DNA of 64,000 bases from Pseudoduganella lurida (GCF_007830455.1 NZ_VLLB01000004.1:248001-312000), one strand, 5' to 3'; counted from the first letter of the stretch, positions 32,723 through 42,073 are shown. Made by a program: numbers and translations. The notes: generated by a model not told the origin, from the sequence alone.

Positions 32723-35524
32723 TCAGTATTTGAAGCGCAGGCCCGCGTAGTACTGGGCACCGTTGGCATAGAAGCGTGCCGGCTGGTCCTTGTTGTACAC
32801 GTAGTTCTTCAGGATCGGCTCGTTCATGTTCTGGCCGGACAGCGTGAGCACCACGTTCTTCGTGATGTTCCAGTTCAGCGAGGCGGACAGCTGGCCCGTC
32901 TCGTCCTGGTACAGCGGCGTGCCGCGGTCCAGCGCCGCCAGGTAGGCCGAGCGCCATGCGTAGCCGATGCGGAAGTTGAAGCGGTCGTTCTCGAAGTAGG
33001 CGCCGACATTGGCCGTGGTCTTCGAGGCGCCCAGCATGTCGCAGGGGCTGGACGAGGTGACCGTCTGCGTGGCCGGGCAGCTGCCGAAGTCCTGCTTCGA
33101 GTCGGACAGCGTGACGTTGCCGTCCACGCCGAAGCCCGCGCCCAGCGGCATCTGCAGCGCCAGCTCGATGCCCTTCACGTTGGCGTCCACATTGACCGGC
33201 GACGTGATCGTGTAGTTGGCGAACACGGGCTGGCCGGAGGTCTGCGAGGCCCGGCTGTCGATGAAGCTGCCGGTGCTGGTGCCATAGCCCACGTAGTTAT
33301 GCAGGTCCATGTAGAACAGGCCCACGGAAGCCAGCGCGCGCGGTGCGAAGTACCACTGCACGGTGCCGTCGATATTGTTCGACAGCGTGGGCTTCAGGCT
33401 GGCGTTGCCGCCGTTGCCGGTGTGCGTCTCGTCCGTCAGCGACACGGTGCCGCCCAGCGCGCCGAAGTCCGGACGCGTCATCGTGCGGGAGATGCCGAAG
33501 CGGGCCACGACATCGGAGCGCACGTCGAACTTCAGGTTCAGGCTCGGCAGCACTTCCGTATGGTTGTTCTCGATGCGGGTCTGCTGCACGAAGCCGCCCC
33601 ACGGGAATGCCGGCAGGTTGCCGCCCGGGAGCTGGTTCGGCAGGATCTGGTAGCCGTTCGATTCGCCCTCGGTGCGCACCACGCGCACGCCCACGTTGCC
33701 GCTCCAGCCGTCGCCTTCCATTTCCGTGGAGACGTAGGCAGCCTTGGTCTTCTCCTTCAGGTTGAACATGTCCGGATAGTAGATCCGTTCGGTGCTGCGG
33801 TTCGAGTGCTCCGCACCCCAGGCCTGCAGGATGGCCGGATCGAGTTCCCAGACGTTTTTCGGGAAGTCGCCGTTCAGGTCGTTGCCGAAGTTCGAAGGAT
33901 AAGTATTGCCGTTCCAGGCCGGGTTGGTGGATGCGGAACCGGGCACCGTGTTGGCCCAGTTCGGCCCCTGCGAGATGGCGAAGTTGCTGCGGTCGTGGTC
34001 CGTGCCGCGCAGGCCGAACTTGATTTCCTTGAACGTGTCGTTCGTCAGGCGGAATGCCGCGTCGATCTGGCCGTAGGTCTCTTCGTCGGACGTGGTGGCC
34101 GGGCTGTAGCCGAACACCCAGTCGAGCACCGTGCCGGTGAACTGCGTGGTGTCGATCGACGGGAACTTGACGGTGGCGGGCGAACCGAGGCCATTGAGCT
34201 GGTAGCTGACGCCGGAGTTGTTCACGTCGCCCTCGTACACGCCCTGCGATGGCGTGGCGCCGGTGCCGCGGGTCTTGCCGACCGAGGCGGACAGCGACAG
34301 CTGGTCGTTGACGCGCCATTTGCCGGCCAGGTCGAGGAACTCGGACTTGGCGTAGGCGCCTTCGCGCACGATGTTGTCGACGATCCCGTAGCGCAGCGGA
34401 TTGGCCGCCGTGCCCTTGTTGGCGAAGGATGCCGACGTGAGCGTGCCGTTGCGCACGGTGTACGAGTCAGGCACGACATTGCCGCCGATGGCGCCGCTGC
34501 CCAGCATGTCCGTCATGTAGTTGCGGTTGTAGTTGGAGGCTTCCAGCTTCGAGTTGAAGTAGGTGCCTTCCAGCGAGAAGTCGCGCGATGGCTTGAACTG
34601 CAGGTCCACCAGCCCGCCCTTGCGGTGGCGTTCCTGCGTGAACAGGGAGGAGCCGATCAGGCGCGGGTACCAGACGTTGGCCAGGTCCGGCTTGGCCAGC
34701 GCCAGCGCACTGGTGGGCGCGATCTGCGTATATTGCAGCAGTTCCTGGCCGTCGCGGCGCAGGCTGCGTTTTTCCGAGAAGCCCTGCACCATGATGCCGA
34801 AGGTGTTGGCTTCGTTCTTCCAGTTGATCAGGCCGGAGAATTGCGGGTCGGTCTTCTCGGCCAGCGTGGAGTACACGGCCTGCACGCTGCCTTCGATCGA
34901 CAGGGGCTGCTTGAAGTCCAGCGGGTGGCGGGTGATCACGTCGATCGAGCCGGCCGCGCCGCCTTCCACCATGTCGGCGGTCGGCGACTTGCGCACGATG
35001 ACCTGGCCGACGATTTCCGATGGCAGCAGCGAGTACGAGGTGGTACGGCCGACGGCGCCGCCCACCTGGTCGAGCACGAACCAGTCGCCGGAGGAGACGG
35101 CGTGGCCATTGATGGTCGTTTGCGTGAGGGCGGGCGCGGTGCCGCGCAGGCTGACGCGGTCGTTCTCGTCGAAGCCGCCGGAGCCGGCAGCGGAGGCGCT
35201 GATGTTCACGCCGGGCAGGCGCTGCAGCGAGTCGGCCACGTTCTTGTCGGGCATCTTGCCCACGTCTTCGGCCGTGATGACCTCGATATTGGCCGCGGCA
35301 TTGCGCTTGACCGCCAGCGACTGCTGCAGCGCGGCGCGGATGCCGGTGACGATCACCACTTCCGGCTCGCCCTGCGCGGCGGGCTGCGTGGTCGTTTCCT
35401 GTGCCTGCGCGCTCATGCTCATGCTCGTGCTCAGGACCAGCAGTGCGGCAGCGGCGGCCGCCGGCGTCAGGCGGCTGCCTGCCGGGCGTTGGGTATGTTG
35501 TTGTACTGCCTGGTTGCGCTTCAT
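32723..35524 (-). CDS. TonB-dependent outer-membrane receptor, probably for chito-oligosaccharides
   Basis: 933 residues: signal peptide (about 1-42, ending MSAQAQ), plug domain (about 55-175; EVVIVTGIRAALQQSLAVKR, then VADSLQRLPGVNI, SLRGTAP) and a 22-stranded-type barrel ending with an aromatic residue (AGLRFKY). The EVVIVTGI-R stretch after the signal can act as the TonB box region. It belongs to the long TonB receptor group common in sugar-utilising Proteobacteria. Chitinase, cupin and GntR genes next to it, and the shared upstream motif with the GlcNAc operon, suggest chitin fragments as substrate. GGGGGAG precedes the ATG. Confidence 0.92.
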   Translation of the reverse strand: MKRNQAVQQHTQRPAGSRLTPAAAAAALLVLSTSMSMSAQAQETTTQPAAQGEPEVVIVTGIRAALQQSLAVKRNAAANIEVITAEDVGKMPDKNVADSLQRLPGVNISASAAGSGGFDENDRVSLRGTAPALTQTTINGHAVSSGDWFVLDQVGGAVGRTTSYSLLPSEIVGQVIVRKSPTADMVEGGAAGSIDVITRHPLDFKQPLSIEGSVQAVYSTLAEKTDPQFSGLINWKNEANTFGIMVQGFSEKRSLRRDGQELLQYTQIAPTSALALAKPDLANVWYPRLIGSSLFTQERHRKGGLVDLQFKPSRDFSLEGTYFNSKLEASNYNRNYMTDMLGSGAIGGNVVPDSYTVRNGTLTSASFANKGTAANPLRYGIVDNIVREGAYAKSEFLDLAGKWRVNDQLSLSASVGKTRGTGATPSQGVYEGDVNNSGVSYQLNGLGSPATVKFPSIDTTQFTGTVLDWVFGYSPATTSDEETYGQIDAAFRLTNDTFKEIKFGLRGTDHDRSNFAISQGPNWANTVPGSASTNPAWNGNTYPSNFGNDLNGDFPKNVWELDPAILQAWGAEHSNRSTERIYYPDMFNLKEKTKAAYVSTEMEGDGWSGNVGVRVVRTEGESNGYQILPNQLPGGNLPAFPWGGFVQQTRIENNHTEVLPSLNLKFDVRSDVVARFGISRTMTRPDFGALGGTVSLTDETHTGNGGNASLKPTLSNNIDGTVQWYFAPRALASVGLFYMDLHNYVGYGTSTGSFIDSRASQTSGQPVFANYTITSPVNVDANVKGIELALQMPLGAGFGVDGNVTLSDSKQDFGSCPATQTVTSSSPCDMLGASKTTANVGAYFENDRFNFRIGYAWRSAYLAALDRGTPLYQDETGQLSASLNWNITKNVVLTLSGQNMNEPILKNYVYNKDQPARFYANGAQYYAGLRFKY

Positions 35525-35897
35525 GTACTCCCCCTTGATGTAGGCCTCCCTCGAGGCCCGGTCCAATGTCATCCTGCACGGTGCGCCGCCCCGGTGCGTC
35601 TCCGCGGCAGCGTACGGTGTTCTCCCTGCGACTACAAAACCAATCGAACGCCAATATAACTCCAACCAATACCACAACACTACCAATTTTCGTATTTATT
35701 TCACATGTTGTAGTCGAAACACATACCACTTTTGGACATACGGGAAGCTGGCAGGGGCAATACCCCCATAATTGGCTTTGCAAGGATGCGTACCGCTTTA
35801 TGTATGGTCTTTTTTTGGTATTATCGACGCCGCATTTCCACACGGTCCGCGCAGTCCCGGCGCACCATTCAGACGACCACGCACGGAAGTAAAGGCG
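35525..35897. other. Divergent control region between the TonB receptor and GntR genes
   Basis: 373 bp without a gene, clearly AT-richer than its surroundings. It contains ATACCA-type sites at 35668-35685 and 35723-35729 and a facing TGGTATT at 35816-35822, matching motifs before the GlcNAc operon. Promoters for both directions are expected here but no clear -35/-10 pair was fixed. Confidence 0.65.
35668..35685. promoter_or_regulatory. Candidate operator: AATACCA/ACTACCA direct repeat, 11-bp period
   Basis: The same repeat layout as at 18555-18571 in front of the GlcNAc operon. It lies in the divergent region of the TonB receptor and the second GntR regulator. Shared control is inference. 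Confidence 0.48.
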
Positions 35898-36644
35898 ATG
35901 ACCACGGTGACGACGCTTGCAGACCTGATGCGCAACCTGGAGCAGACCAGTTTGCCGCTGTACCAGCAGCTGCAGCGGGCGCTGCGCGAGGCGATCGACC
36001 AGCGCATCTTCGGTCCCGACGAAGCACTGCCGGCGGAACGCCAGCTGGCCGCCGACCTGTCGGTATCCCGCATCACGGTGCGCAAGGCCATCGACGGCCT
36101 GGTGGAGGAAGGCCTGCTGGTGCGCCGGCCCGGCTCCGGCAATTTCATCAACACGCGCATCGAGAAGAACTTCGCCAAGCTCACGTCGTTTTCGGAGGAC
36201 ATGCGGGCACGGGGCCGCACGCCGCGCAGCGTGTGGCTGAAGCGTTCGGAGGGAACGGTAACGCCGGAAGAAGCGCTGCGGCTGCGGCTCTCGCCGGGCG
36301 CGCCCGTGTACCGCTTCAACCGCATCCGCTTTGCCGACGACATGCCGATGTGCCTCGAATACGCGACCATCGTGGCCGGCGCCCTGCCCGCGCTCGATGC
36401 GGTGGATGTGTCGATGTACGAGGCGCTGGAGCGCACCGGGCACCGGCCGGTACGCGCCCTGCAGCGGCTCTCCGCGCTGCTGCTGAACGCCGAACAGGCG
36501 CAGCTGCTGCAGGCGCAGCCCGGCGATGCGGGACTGGCCGTGGAGCGGCTCGGCTTCCTGCGCGATGGCCGCGCGGTGGAGTTCTGCCGCTCGATCTTCC
36601 GCGGGGATATGTATGACTTCGTGGCGGAGTTGAGCACGCCGTAG
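35898..36644 (+). CDS. Second GntR/UTRA transcriptional regulator
   Basis: 248 residues: winged helix-turn-helix (about 18-88; LPLYQQLQRALREAI, ALPAERQLAADLSVSRITVR, RRPGSGNFI) and UTRA domain (about 98-245; FAKLTSFSEDMRARGR, ending GDMYDFVAELS). It is a paralogue of the regulator at 19.5 kb, with the same domain order and linker motif. It is divergent from the TonB receptor gene, so it probably controls that locus; an amino-sugar phosphate effector is inferred. The ATG at 35898 follows GTAAAGGCG. Confidence 0.92.
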   Translation: MTTVTTLADLMRNLEQTSLPLYQQLQRALREAIDQRIFGPDEALPAERQLAADLSVSRITVRKAIDGLVEEGLLVRRPGSGNFINTRIEKNFAKLTSFSEDMRARGRTPRSVWLKRSEGTVTPEEALRLRLSPGAPVYRFNRIRFADDMPMCLEYATIVAGALPALDAVDVSMYEALERTGHRPVRALQRLSALLLNAEQAQLLQAQPGDAGLAVERLGFLRDGRAVEFCRSIFRGDMYDFVAELSTP

Positions 36645-36697
36645 GAGGCCGCAAGAAACGGCCGTCCGCTCGGAGCTCGATGTTGCAGAGAACGGCT

Positions 36698-36877
36698 GCG
36701 TACGGGGTCTGACCCACAGCGCCCGGGACCTCGAGCCCGGTCAAGACAGCATCGCGGGTCTGACCCCAGCCTTATGCGAGCGCTGTCAACACGCATGCAA
36801 ACGGCTGGGGTCAGACCCGCGACATTGCCAACAGCTGTGGCGAAAGGTAACGGCGCTGTGGGTCAGACCCCGTACGC
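36698..36877. repeat. Nested inverted-repeat element with GGGGTCTGACCC cores (copy R5)
   Basis: 180-bp element between the GntR and M16 genes. The outer arms (36698-36723 and 36852-36877) are perfect 26-bp reverse complements; the inner arms (36752-36771 and 36803-36822) are perfect 20-bp reverse complements. All four carry GGGTCTGACC or its complement. The ends differ from the CAGCCGAG type seen in R1-R4. The 274-bp gap holds nothing else recognisable. Confidence 0.85.
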
Positions 36878-36918
36878 TACGGCCGCGGGCGAGATCGGAC
36901 GCGGTGCGCTACGACCCC

Positions 36919-39648
36919 TTACTTCGCCTTGTCCTTGTCCCCCGCCATCACCACCACCAGCTTGGCCGGATCGATGTACTTGCGGAACGTGGCGTTCACC
37001 TGCTCCACCGTCAGCGCCTTCAGCCGCTCCTCGTGGCGCTTGCTCCACGCATAGGTATCGCCGCGGTCCATCAGCGCGGTCCAGCCGCTGGCCAGCACGC
37101 CGTCGCGCGAGCGGTTCTGCATGCGCTGCTGCAGCAGGCCGGACTTGGCGCCCGCCACTTCGGCCGGCGTGAAGCCCTTCTGCACGGCCAGCGCCAGTTC
37201 TTCGCGGATCGCGCCATCGAGCTTCTTGAGGTTCTGCGGCGCGGCGATGGCGTTGATGGAGAAGTTCGCGGCCGTGTCGAAGTCGTTGACCGACAGGCCG
37301 GAACCGCCGCCATACGACAGGCCGTCCTTCTGGCGGATGCGGTCCATCAGCCGCGACTTCAGGCCGCCGTCGCCGAAGATGTAGTTGGCCAGTTCCAGCG
37401 CCGGATAGTCCGGGTCGTCCATCTTCATGGCGAAGTTCACGCGCGCCGTGTAGAAGCCGTTTTCCTTGTCCGGCGTGTCGAGCGTCTTCGACAGCGCTGC
37501 GCGCTCGGCATTGCGGTCCAGGATGCGCTCGTAGTGCGCGCGGCTCTGCCAGGTGCCGAGGGTTTCCGCGATCGTCTTGCTGATCTCGTTCTTGTCGAAG
37601 TCGCCCACGATCGCGAGCTCGCCGTTCGACGCGCCGTAGAATTCTTCGTGGTAGGCCTTCAGGTCTGCCAGCTTCATCGCCTTCAGTTCGGCGATCTGCT
37701 CGTCGACCGTCATCACGTTGCGGGGATCGCCCTTCGGCCACGGATCGAAGTAGGTTTCCAGTTCCTGGCTGGCCAGCGCCTGCGGTTCGTTGCGGCCCGA
37801 CTCGATGCCCACGATCCACTGCTGGCGCAGCTGCTCGAATTCCGCCGCCGGGAAGACCGGTTCGCGCAGCACGTGCACGGCCAGGCGCAGCGCCGCATCG
37901 AGGTTCTCGCGCGTGGTGTCGAAGTGGTACATGCTGCCGCCCATCTTCAGCTTCGACATCGCGTCCGCCAGCTGGGCGCGTGTGTACTTGCTGGTGCCGC
38001 GCGCCAGCATCTCGCCGGTGGCGGCCGCGATCATCTGCTTGCCGAACTGGTTCTTCTCGTCGCCCCACTGCAGCCGCAGGTCGACGGTGACCGTCTCGCC
38101 GCGGTTCTTCTTCGGCAGCAGCGCCACCTTCAGCCCGCCGATCGTCTTGAGCTCCGTGCGCGCCACGATATTGTCCTGGCTCGGGTCGAAGTTCTCGGAC
38201 GTGAGCACGCTGTCCTTCGCCTTGAAGTCCTTCAGCACGTCCGCGGCGGTGGGTGCGGCGCCGATCACGGCGCGCTGCGGCGTATCCTCCGGCAGGAACA
38301 GGCCGATGGTGCGGTTGTCGCGCTTGAAGTAGCGCCCCGCCGTTTCGGCCACCTGCTGCGACGTGATCTTCGGCAGCGCATCGCGGCCCTGGAACAGCAG
38401 GCGCCAGTCGCCCAGCGCGATCTGTTCGGACAGCGCCACGCCCACCTGCTGCGGATCGTTCAGCGATTTCTCGATGCCGTTGGCGAAGCTGCGGCGCGTG
38501 CGCTCCATCTCCTCTTCCGTGGGCGGCTGCTTGGCCAGGCTTTCGACGGCTTCGGCCAGCGCATCGCGCACCGGCTCGACCGGCTGGCCGGCTTTCACGA
38601 CGGCGCCGAACAGCTGCAGGCCGGGCGCATAACCCAGCTGGCCGAACGCGAATACCTGCGCGGCCTTGCCCGATTCGGCCAGCAGCTTGTGCAGGCGGCC
38701 GTTCGGCGTGTCGCCCTCGATCTCGCTGATGAAGGCCAGCGGGTCGGCATCCGGGTGCAGCGAGGAAGGCACCTTGTAGCCGATCAGGACCAGCTGCATG
38801 TCGCCCTTGCGGCGCACGGTGAACTGGCGGTCGCCATCCTGCACGGGTTCCACGGTCCAGAATGGCGGCAGCTGGCGCTTCGGTTTCGGGATCGTGCCGA
38901 AGGTCTTGCCGATCCACGCCAGCGTCTGCGCCGGATCGAACTTGCCGGCCACCAGCAGCACTGCATTGTCCGGCTGGTACCAGGTGCGGTAGAACGCCTG
39001 CAGGTTCTCGATCTTCACGTTCTCGATGTCGCTGCGGTTGCCGATGGTGGACCGGCCGTAGCTGTGCCAGTCGAACGCAATGCTCTGCATGCGTTTCAGC
39101 AGCACGCCGAACGGACTGTTCTCGCCGCTCTCGTATTCGTTGCGCACCACCGTCATCTCGGAATCGAGATCCTTCTTGGCGATGAAGGACTTGGTCATGC
39201 GCTCCGCTTCCATCTGCAGGGCCCACTTCAGGTTCTCGTCGCTGGCGGCGAACACCTCGTAGTAGTTGGTGCGGTCGAGCGACGTGGTGCCGTTGAAGTT
39301 CATGCCCCGGTTGGCGAATTCCTGCGGGATGTTGCGGTGCTGCGGCGCGCCCTTGAACATCAGGTGTTCGAGCAGGTGGGCCATGCCCGTCTCGCCGTAG
39401 TTCTCGTGGCGCGACCCCACCAGGTAGGTGACGTTGACGGTGACCGTGGGCTTCGACGCATCGGGGAACAGCAGCACCTTCAGGCCGTTCGGCAGGCGGT
39501 ACTCGGTGATGCCTTCGACGGACGGGCCCTTGACGACGCCGGCCGGCAGCGCCTGGCCATGCACGACGGGGGGAACGAAGGTGAGGGAGAAGCAGGACAG
39601 CAGCGCGGCAGGAAGGATCGAACGACGCAGGGCAGGACGAAGGGTCAT
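36919..39648 (-). CDS. M16 family zinc peptidase (two-domain pitrilysin type), exported
   Basis: 909 residues with a signal peptide (about 1-32). The N-terminal M16 domain carries the inverted zinc motif H91-L-L-E94-H95 (GMAHLLEHLMFKG) and the NEYESGEN region with a third ligand; a second M16 half (from about 500) lacks the motif, as usual for the non-catalytic half. Expected to degrade peptides in the periplasm. It is a long single-chain form, unlike the paired short M16 proteins of some relatives. No operon partner. Confidence 0.93.
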   Translation of the reverse strand: MTLRPALRRSILPAALLSCFSLTFVPPVVHGQALPAGVVKGPSVEGITEYRLPNGLKVLLFPDASKPTVTVNVTYLVGSRHENYGETGMAHLLEHLMFKGAPQHRNIPQEFANRGMNFNGTTSLDRTNYYEVFAASDENLKWALQMEAERMTKSFIAKKDLDSEMTVVRNEYESGENSPFGVLLKRMQSIAFDWHSYGRSTIGNRSDIENVKIENLQAFYRTWYQPDNAVLLVAGKFDPAQTLAWIGKTFGTIPKPKRQLPPFWTVEPVQDGDRQFTVRRKGDMQLVLIGYKVPSSLHPDADPLAFISEIEGDTPNGRLHKLLAESGKAAQVFAFGQLGYAPGLQLFGAVVKAGQPVEPVRDALAEAVESLAKQPPTEEEMERTRRSFANGIEKSLNDPQQVGVALSEQIALGDWRLLFQGRDALPKITSQQVAETAGRYFKRDNRTIGLFLPEDTPQRAVIGAAPTAADVLKDFKAKDSVLTSENFDPSQDNIVARTELKTIGGLKVALLPKKNRGETVTVDLRLQWGDEKNQFGKQMIAAATGEMLARGTSKYTRAQLADAMSKLKMGGSMYHFDTTRENLDAALRLAVHVLREPVFPAAEFEQLRQQWIVGIESGRNEPQALASQELETYFDPWPKGDPRNVMTVDEQIAELKAMKLADLKAYHEEFYGASNGELAIVGDFDKNEISKTIAETLGTWQSRAHYERILDRNAERAALSKTLDTPDKENGFYTARVNFAMKMDDPDYPALELANYIFGDGGLKSRLMDRIRQKDGLSYGGGSGLSVNDFDTAANFSINAIAAPQNLKKLDGAIREELALAVQKGFTPAEVAGAKSGLLQQRMQNRSRDGVLASGWTALMDRGDTYAWSKRHEERLKALTVEQVNATFRKYIDPAKLVVVMAGDKDKAK

Positions 39649-39733
39649 GTGGTTTCGCGGGTCACGTGAAAACCCTATCCTACGCCGATCCCGGCGCGGA
39701 AGAAATACGCTGAAGCTTAAGGGTGCCGGAGGA

Positions 39734-40054
39734 TCAGGCCTTGTCGCCGGGGAGCGGCACGTGGCAGGCATCGACCACCTGCAGCTTGTTGTCGGCGGCG
39801 AACTGGCGCACGAAGTGATACGCCATCGGCTCCACATCCTTCAGGCCTTCGTTGACGACCACCGCCTTGACCCCGTTGATCATCGTGGGGCGTACCAGCG
39901 GCGAGTACTGCAGGTGCGCGTTGCGTCCGCCGCCGCCCGTGCTGCCCGCGGGGCGGAAGCACGACATCACGCCGCACAGGCGATCCGCCCAGTCGCTGGG
40001 CCGGAACTGCTTGCCGTCGAGGGTAAGCCCAAGAATGAAGAACTCGCTGGTCAT
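39734..40054 (-). CDS. DUF3579 family protein
   Basis: 106 residues with the conserved features of this small betaproteobacterial family: RPSDWADRLCGVMSCF in the first half, YSPLVRP, then LKDVEPMAYHFVRQFAADN and a final VVDAC. Function unknown; the protein is cytosolic. Start ATG at 40054. It lies 85 bases upstream of the M16 gene start on the same strand. Confidence 0.85.
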   Translation of the reverse strand: MTSEFFILGLTLDGKQFRPSDWADRLCGVMSCFRPAGSTGGGGRNAHLQYSPLVRPTMINGVKAVVVNEGLKDVEPMAYHFVRQFAADNKLQVVDACHVPLPGDKA

Positions 40055-40263
40055 AGACGGAAAACCATAGGCAGGAAGCTGAGACGTGGATGAGACGATG
40101 GGGCGGGGGTATTATATCTTATAGAAGACCTGACCGCCGAGTACCCGACTGGACCGGAAAGGAATGCGGGCGCCCGGTCCGCGCATGCAGCATTGTAAGC
40201 CGGTTCGGGCCGTGGCGATGTTCCTGCAAGCCGGCCACTGCCCGGCCTGCCCGGCCTGCACGA

Positions 40264-41223
40264 TCAGCCGAGGGCCATGGCGCCGGACATCAGCAGCAGC
40301 AGCAGCATCCACAACAGCAGCGCGCGCCAGACCAGGCCCACGGTGCTCTGCAGCGCGCGCACGGAGGGTTCGTCGCCCGGCAGCGCTTCCACTTCCACGT
40401 CGCTGATGTCCACGGTGGCCGCATCGACCGGCACCAGGCGCGCCAGGTTTTCCTGCGGCGTGCCGAGGCGCACGCCCATCGCGCCGCCGCCGGCGGCCAG
40501 GATGATGCCGATGGCCTCGTCGCGCCAGCGGTGCGCGAAATTGCGCCAGGCGTAGATCGCGTCCTCGAAATTGCCGACCACGGCGAAGGCCACGGCCGTC
40601 AGGCGCGCGGGGATCCAGTCGATCCAGTAGAAGGCGCGCGCGGCGAACTGGCCGAACGCCTCGTTCTTCATGTGCTCCGGTTCGTTCCAGGCGCGCGCCA
40701 GGTATTCGGAGACGCGGTACATCACGGCCGCGGCGGGACCGAGCGGCAGCAGGAACCAGAAGAACACGCCGAACACGTTGCGGTGCGTGGTGATCAGCGC
40801 CTTCTCGACGGCGATGCGGGCGATCTCGTTGGCTTCCAGGCCCACCGTGTCCGTCTTCGTCCATTCGGCCAGCAGCGCGCGTGCGGCCGCTTCGTCGCCC
40901 GCGTTCAGGGCCAGCTGGATCGATGTGAAGTAATGGCTGTAGTGGCGGAAGCCCAGGGTCAGGTAGACGATCAGCACGTTCCAGGCAAAGGCGCCCAGGA
41001 TCAGGTTGTAGCGCAGCAGCAGCCAGTAGACCAGCGCGGTGGGCACCATCAGCGCGGCCATCATCAGGAACCAGCCCATGCGGCCATGCGTGGCCTGGCC
41101 GGCGTTGAACCAGGCTTCCATGCGCACGGCGAACAGCTTGATGTTGGCGTAGATCGGGTTATCCGCGCGCAGCGGCTTCATCTGCTCGAGCAGCAAGGCG
41201 CAGAGAATCGATAGAAATGTCAT
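40264..41223 (-). CDS. CobD/CbiB-like membrane protein
   Basis: 319 residues with several membrane helices (near the start, at about 50-70, 85-100, 160-185 and at the C-terminus). FFWFLLPLGPAAAVMYRVSE and WIDWIPARLTAVAFAVVGNF match CobD/CbiB-type proteins, which in cobalamin synthesis make the aminopropanol amide; AmpE-like proteins share the fold. No other cobalamin gene is in the window, so a cobalamin role is not assured. AAAGGA precedes the ATG. The 209-bp gap before DUF3579 (40055-40263) holds no recognised feature. Confidence 0.8.
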   Translation of the reverse strand: MTFLSILCALLLEQMKPLRADNPIYANIKLFAVRMEAWFNAGQATHGRMGWFLMMAALMVPTALVYWLLLRYNLILGAFAWNVLIVYLTLGFRHYSHYFTSIQLALNAGDEAAARALLAEWTKTDTVGLEANEIARIAVEKALITTHRNVFGVFFWFLLPLGPAAAVMYRVSEYLARAWNEPEHMKNEAFGQFAARAFYWIDWIPARLTAVAFAVVGNFEDAIYAWRNFAHRWRDEAIGIILAAGGGAMGVRLGTPQENLARLVPVDAATVDISDVEVEALPGDEPSVRALQSTVGLVWRALLLWMLLLLLMSGAMALG

Positions 41224-41301
41224 TGAAATCCTTTGAGGCTGCCTCCGGGGCAGTGTTTCCATGCCCGGGGATGGCAATAGCGCAATGTGCGCTACGATAG
41301 C

Positions 41302-42039
41302 CTAAGCGCGCAAGAAATGAAACAGGTTGCGCAGCATCCCCGCCGTGGCGCCCCAGATGAAATGGCGGCCGTACGGCATCGTGTAGAACGACCTGGTGCG
41401 CTCCTGCAGCGCGAACGAGCGGCGCTGGTGATGCGCGCCATCGAGCAGGAAGGCCAGCGGCACTTCGAAGATCTCGGCCACCTCGAACGGGTCGGCCTTC
41501 AGCGTGAATGGCGGCGCGACGAGCGCCACGACCGGCGTGACCGCGTAGCCGGTGCCCGTGTGGTACAGGGGCAGCGTACCCAGCACCTCGATATGGCGGC
41601 GGTGCAGGCCCGTCTCTTCTTCCGTTTCGCGCAGCGCCGTGTCGACCGCATCCGCATCGGTCGGTTCGGCGCGCCCGCCCGGGAACGCGATCTGGCCGGC
41701 GTGATCGTGCAGGTGCGCGGTACGCTGCGTGAGCAGCACGGTGAGGCCTTCGGCCCGCTGCACCAGCGCGATCAGCACGGCAGCCGGCGTGGGGGCGGCG
41801 CGCGCCATCGAGGCTTCATCCGCCCCTTCAGGCGTCCAGGCACGCTCCATGGCGAAACGTTCGCGCAGCCAGGCGGGCGTCTGGCGCTCGGGCGCCACGG
41901 GCGGCTCGCCGGCGATGGCGTCGATCGGCAGCTGGGCGGGGTCGAAGAGGGGCTTGGCCAAGGAATTCTCCGGTTCGGCAAACGATACACGTGTGGGCGG
42001 CAGGCCCGACATCAAGCGCTGGCGCGAGAAAAGCGGCAT
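41302..42039 (-). CDS. NUDIX hydrolase, CoA pyrophosphatase type
   Basis: 245 residues. The Nudix box is complete: GGRAEPTDADAVDTALRETE followed by EETGL. The preceding LLTQRTAHLHDHAGQIAFPG is typical of NudL/CoA diphosphatases, which cut coenzyme A derivatives to 4'-phosphopantetheine and 3',5'-ADP. Cytosolic. It lies downstream of rplS on the same strand, split from it by a terminator. Confidence 0.88.
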   Translation of the reverse strand: MPLFSRQRLMSGLPPTRVSFAEPENSLAKPLFDPAQLPIDAIAGEPPVAPERQTPAWLRERFAMERAWTPEGADEASMARAAPTPAAVLIALVQRAEGLTVLLTQRTAHLHDHAGQIAFPGGRAEPTDADAVDTALRETEEETGLHRRHIEVLGTLPLYHTGTGYAVTPVVALVAPPFTLKADPFEVAEIFEVPLAFLLDGAHHQRRSFALQERTRSFYTMPYGRHFIWGATAGMLRNLFHFLRA

Positions 42040-42040
42040 A

Positions 42041-42073
42041 AAAAAAGGGATGCCGCGGACGGCATCCCTTTTT
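42041..42073 (-). terminator. Rho-independent terminator after rplS
   Basis: AAAAAGGGATGCC and GGCATCCCTTTTT make a perfect stem with a six-base loop, marking the end of the rpsP-rplS operon on the minus strand. Confidence 0.92.

Noticed and set aside
31940-35659. Very long open frame antisense to the TonB receptor gene
   Set aside because: High GC keeps the opposite strand open. The product is Arg/Val/Gly-rich with no domain, while the minus-strand frame encodes a full TonB receptor with signal peptide.
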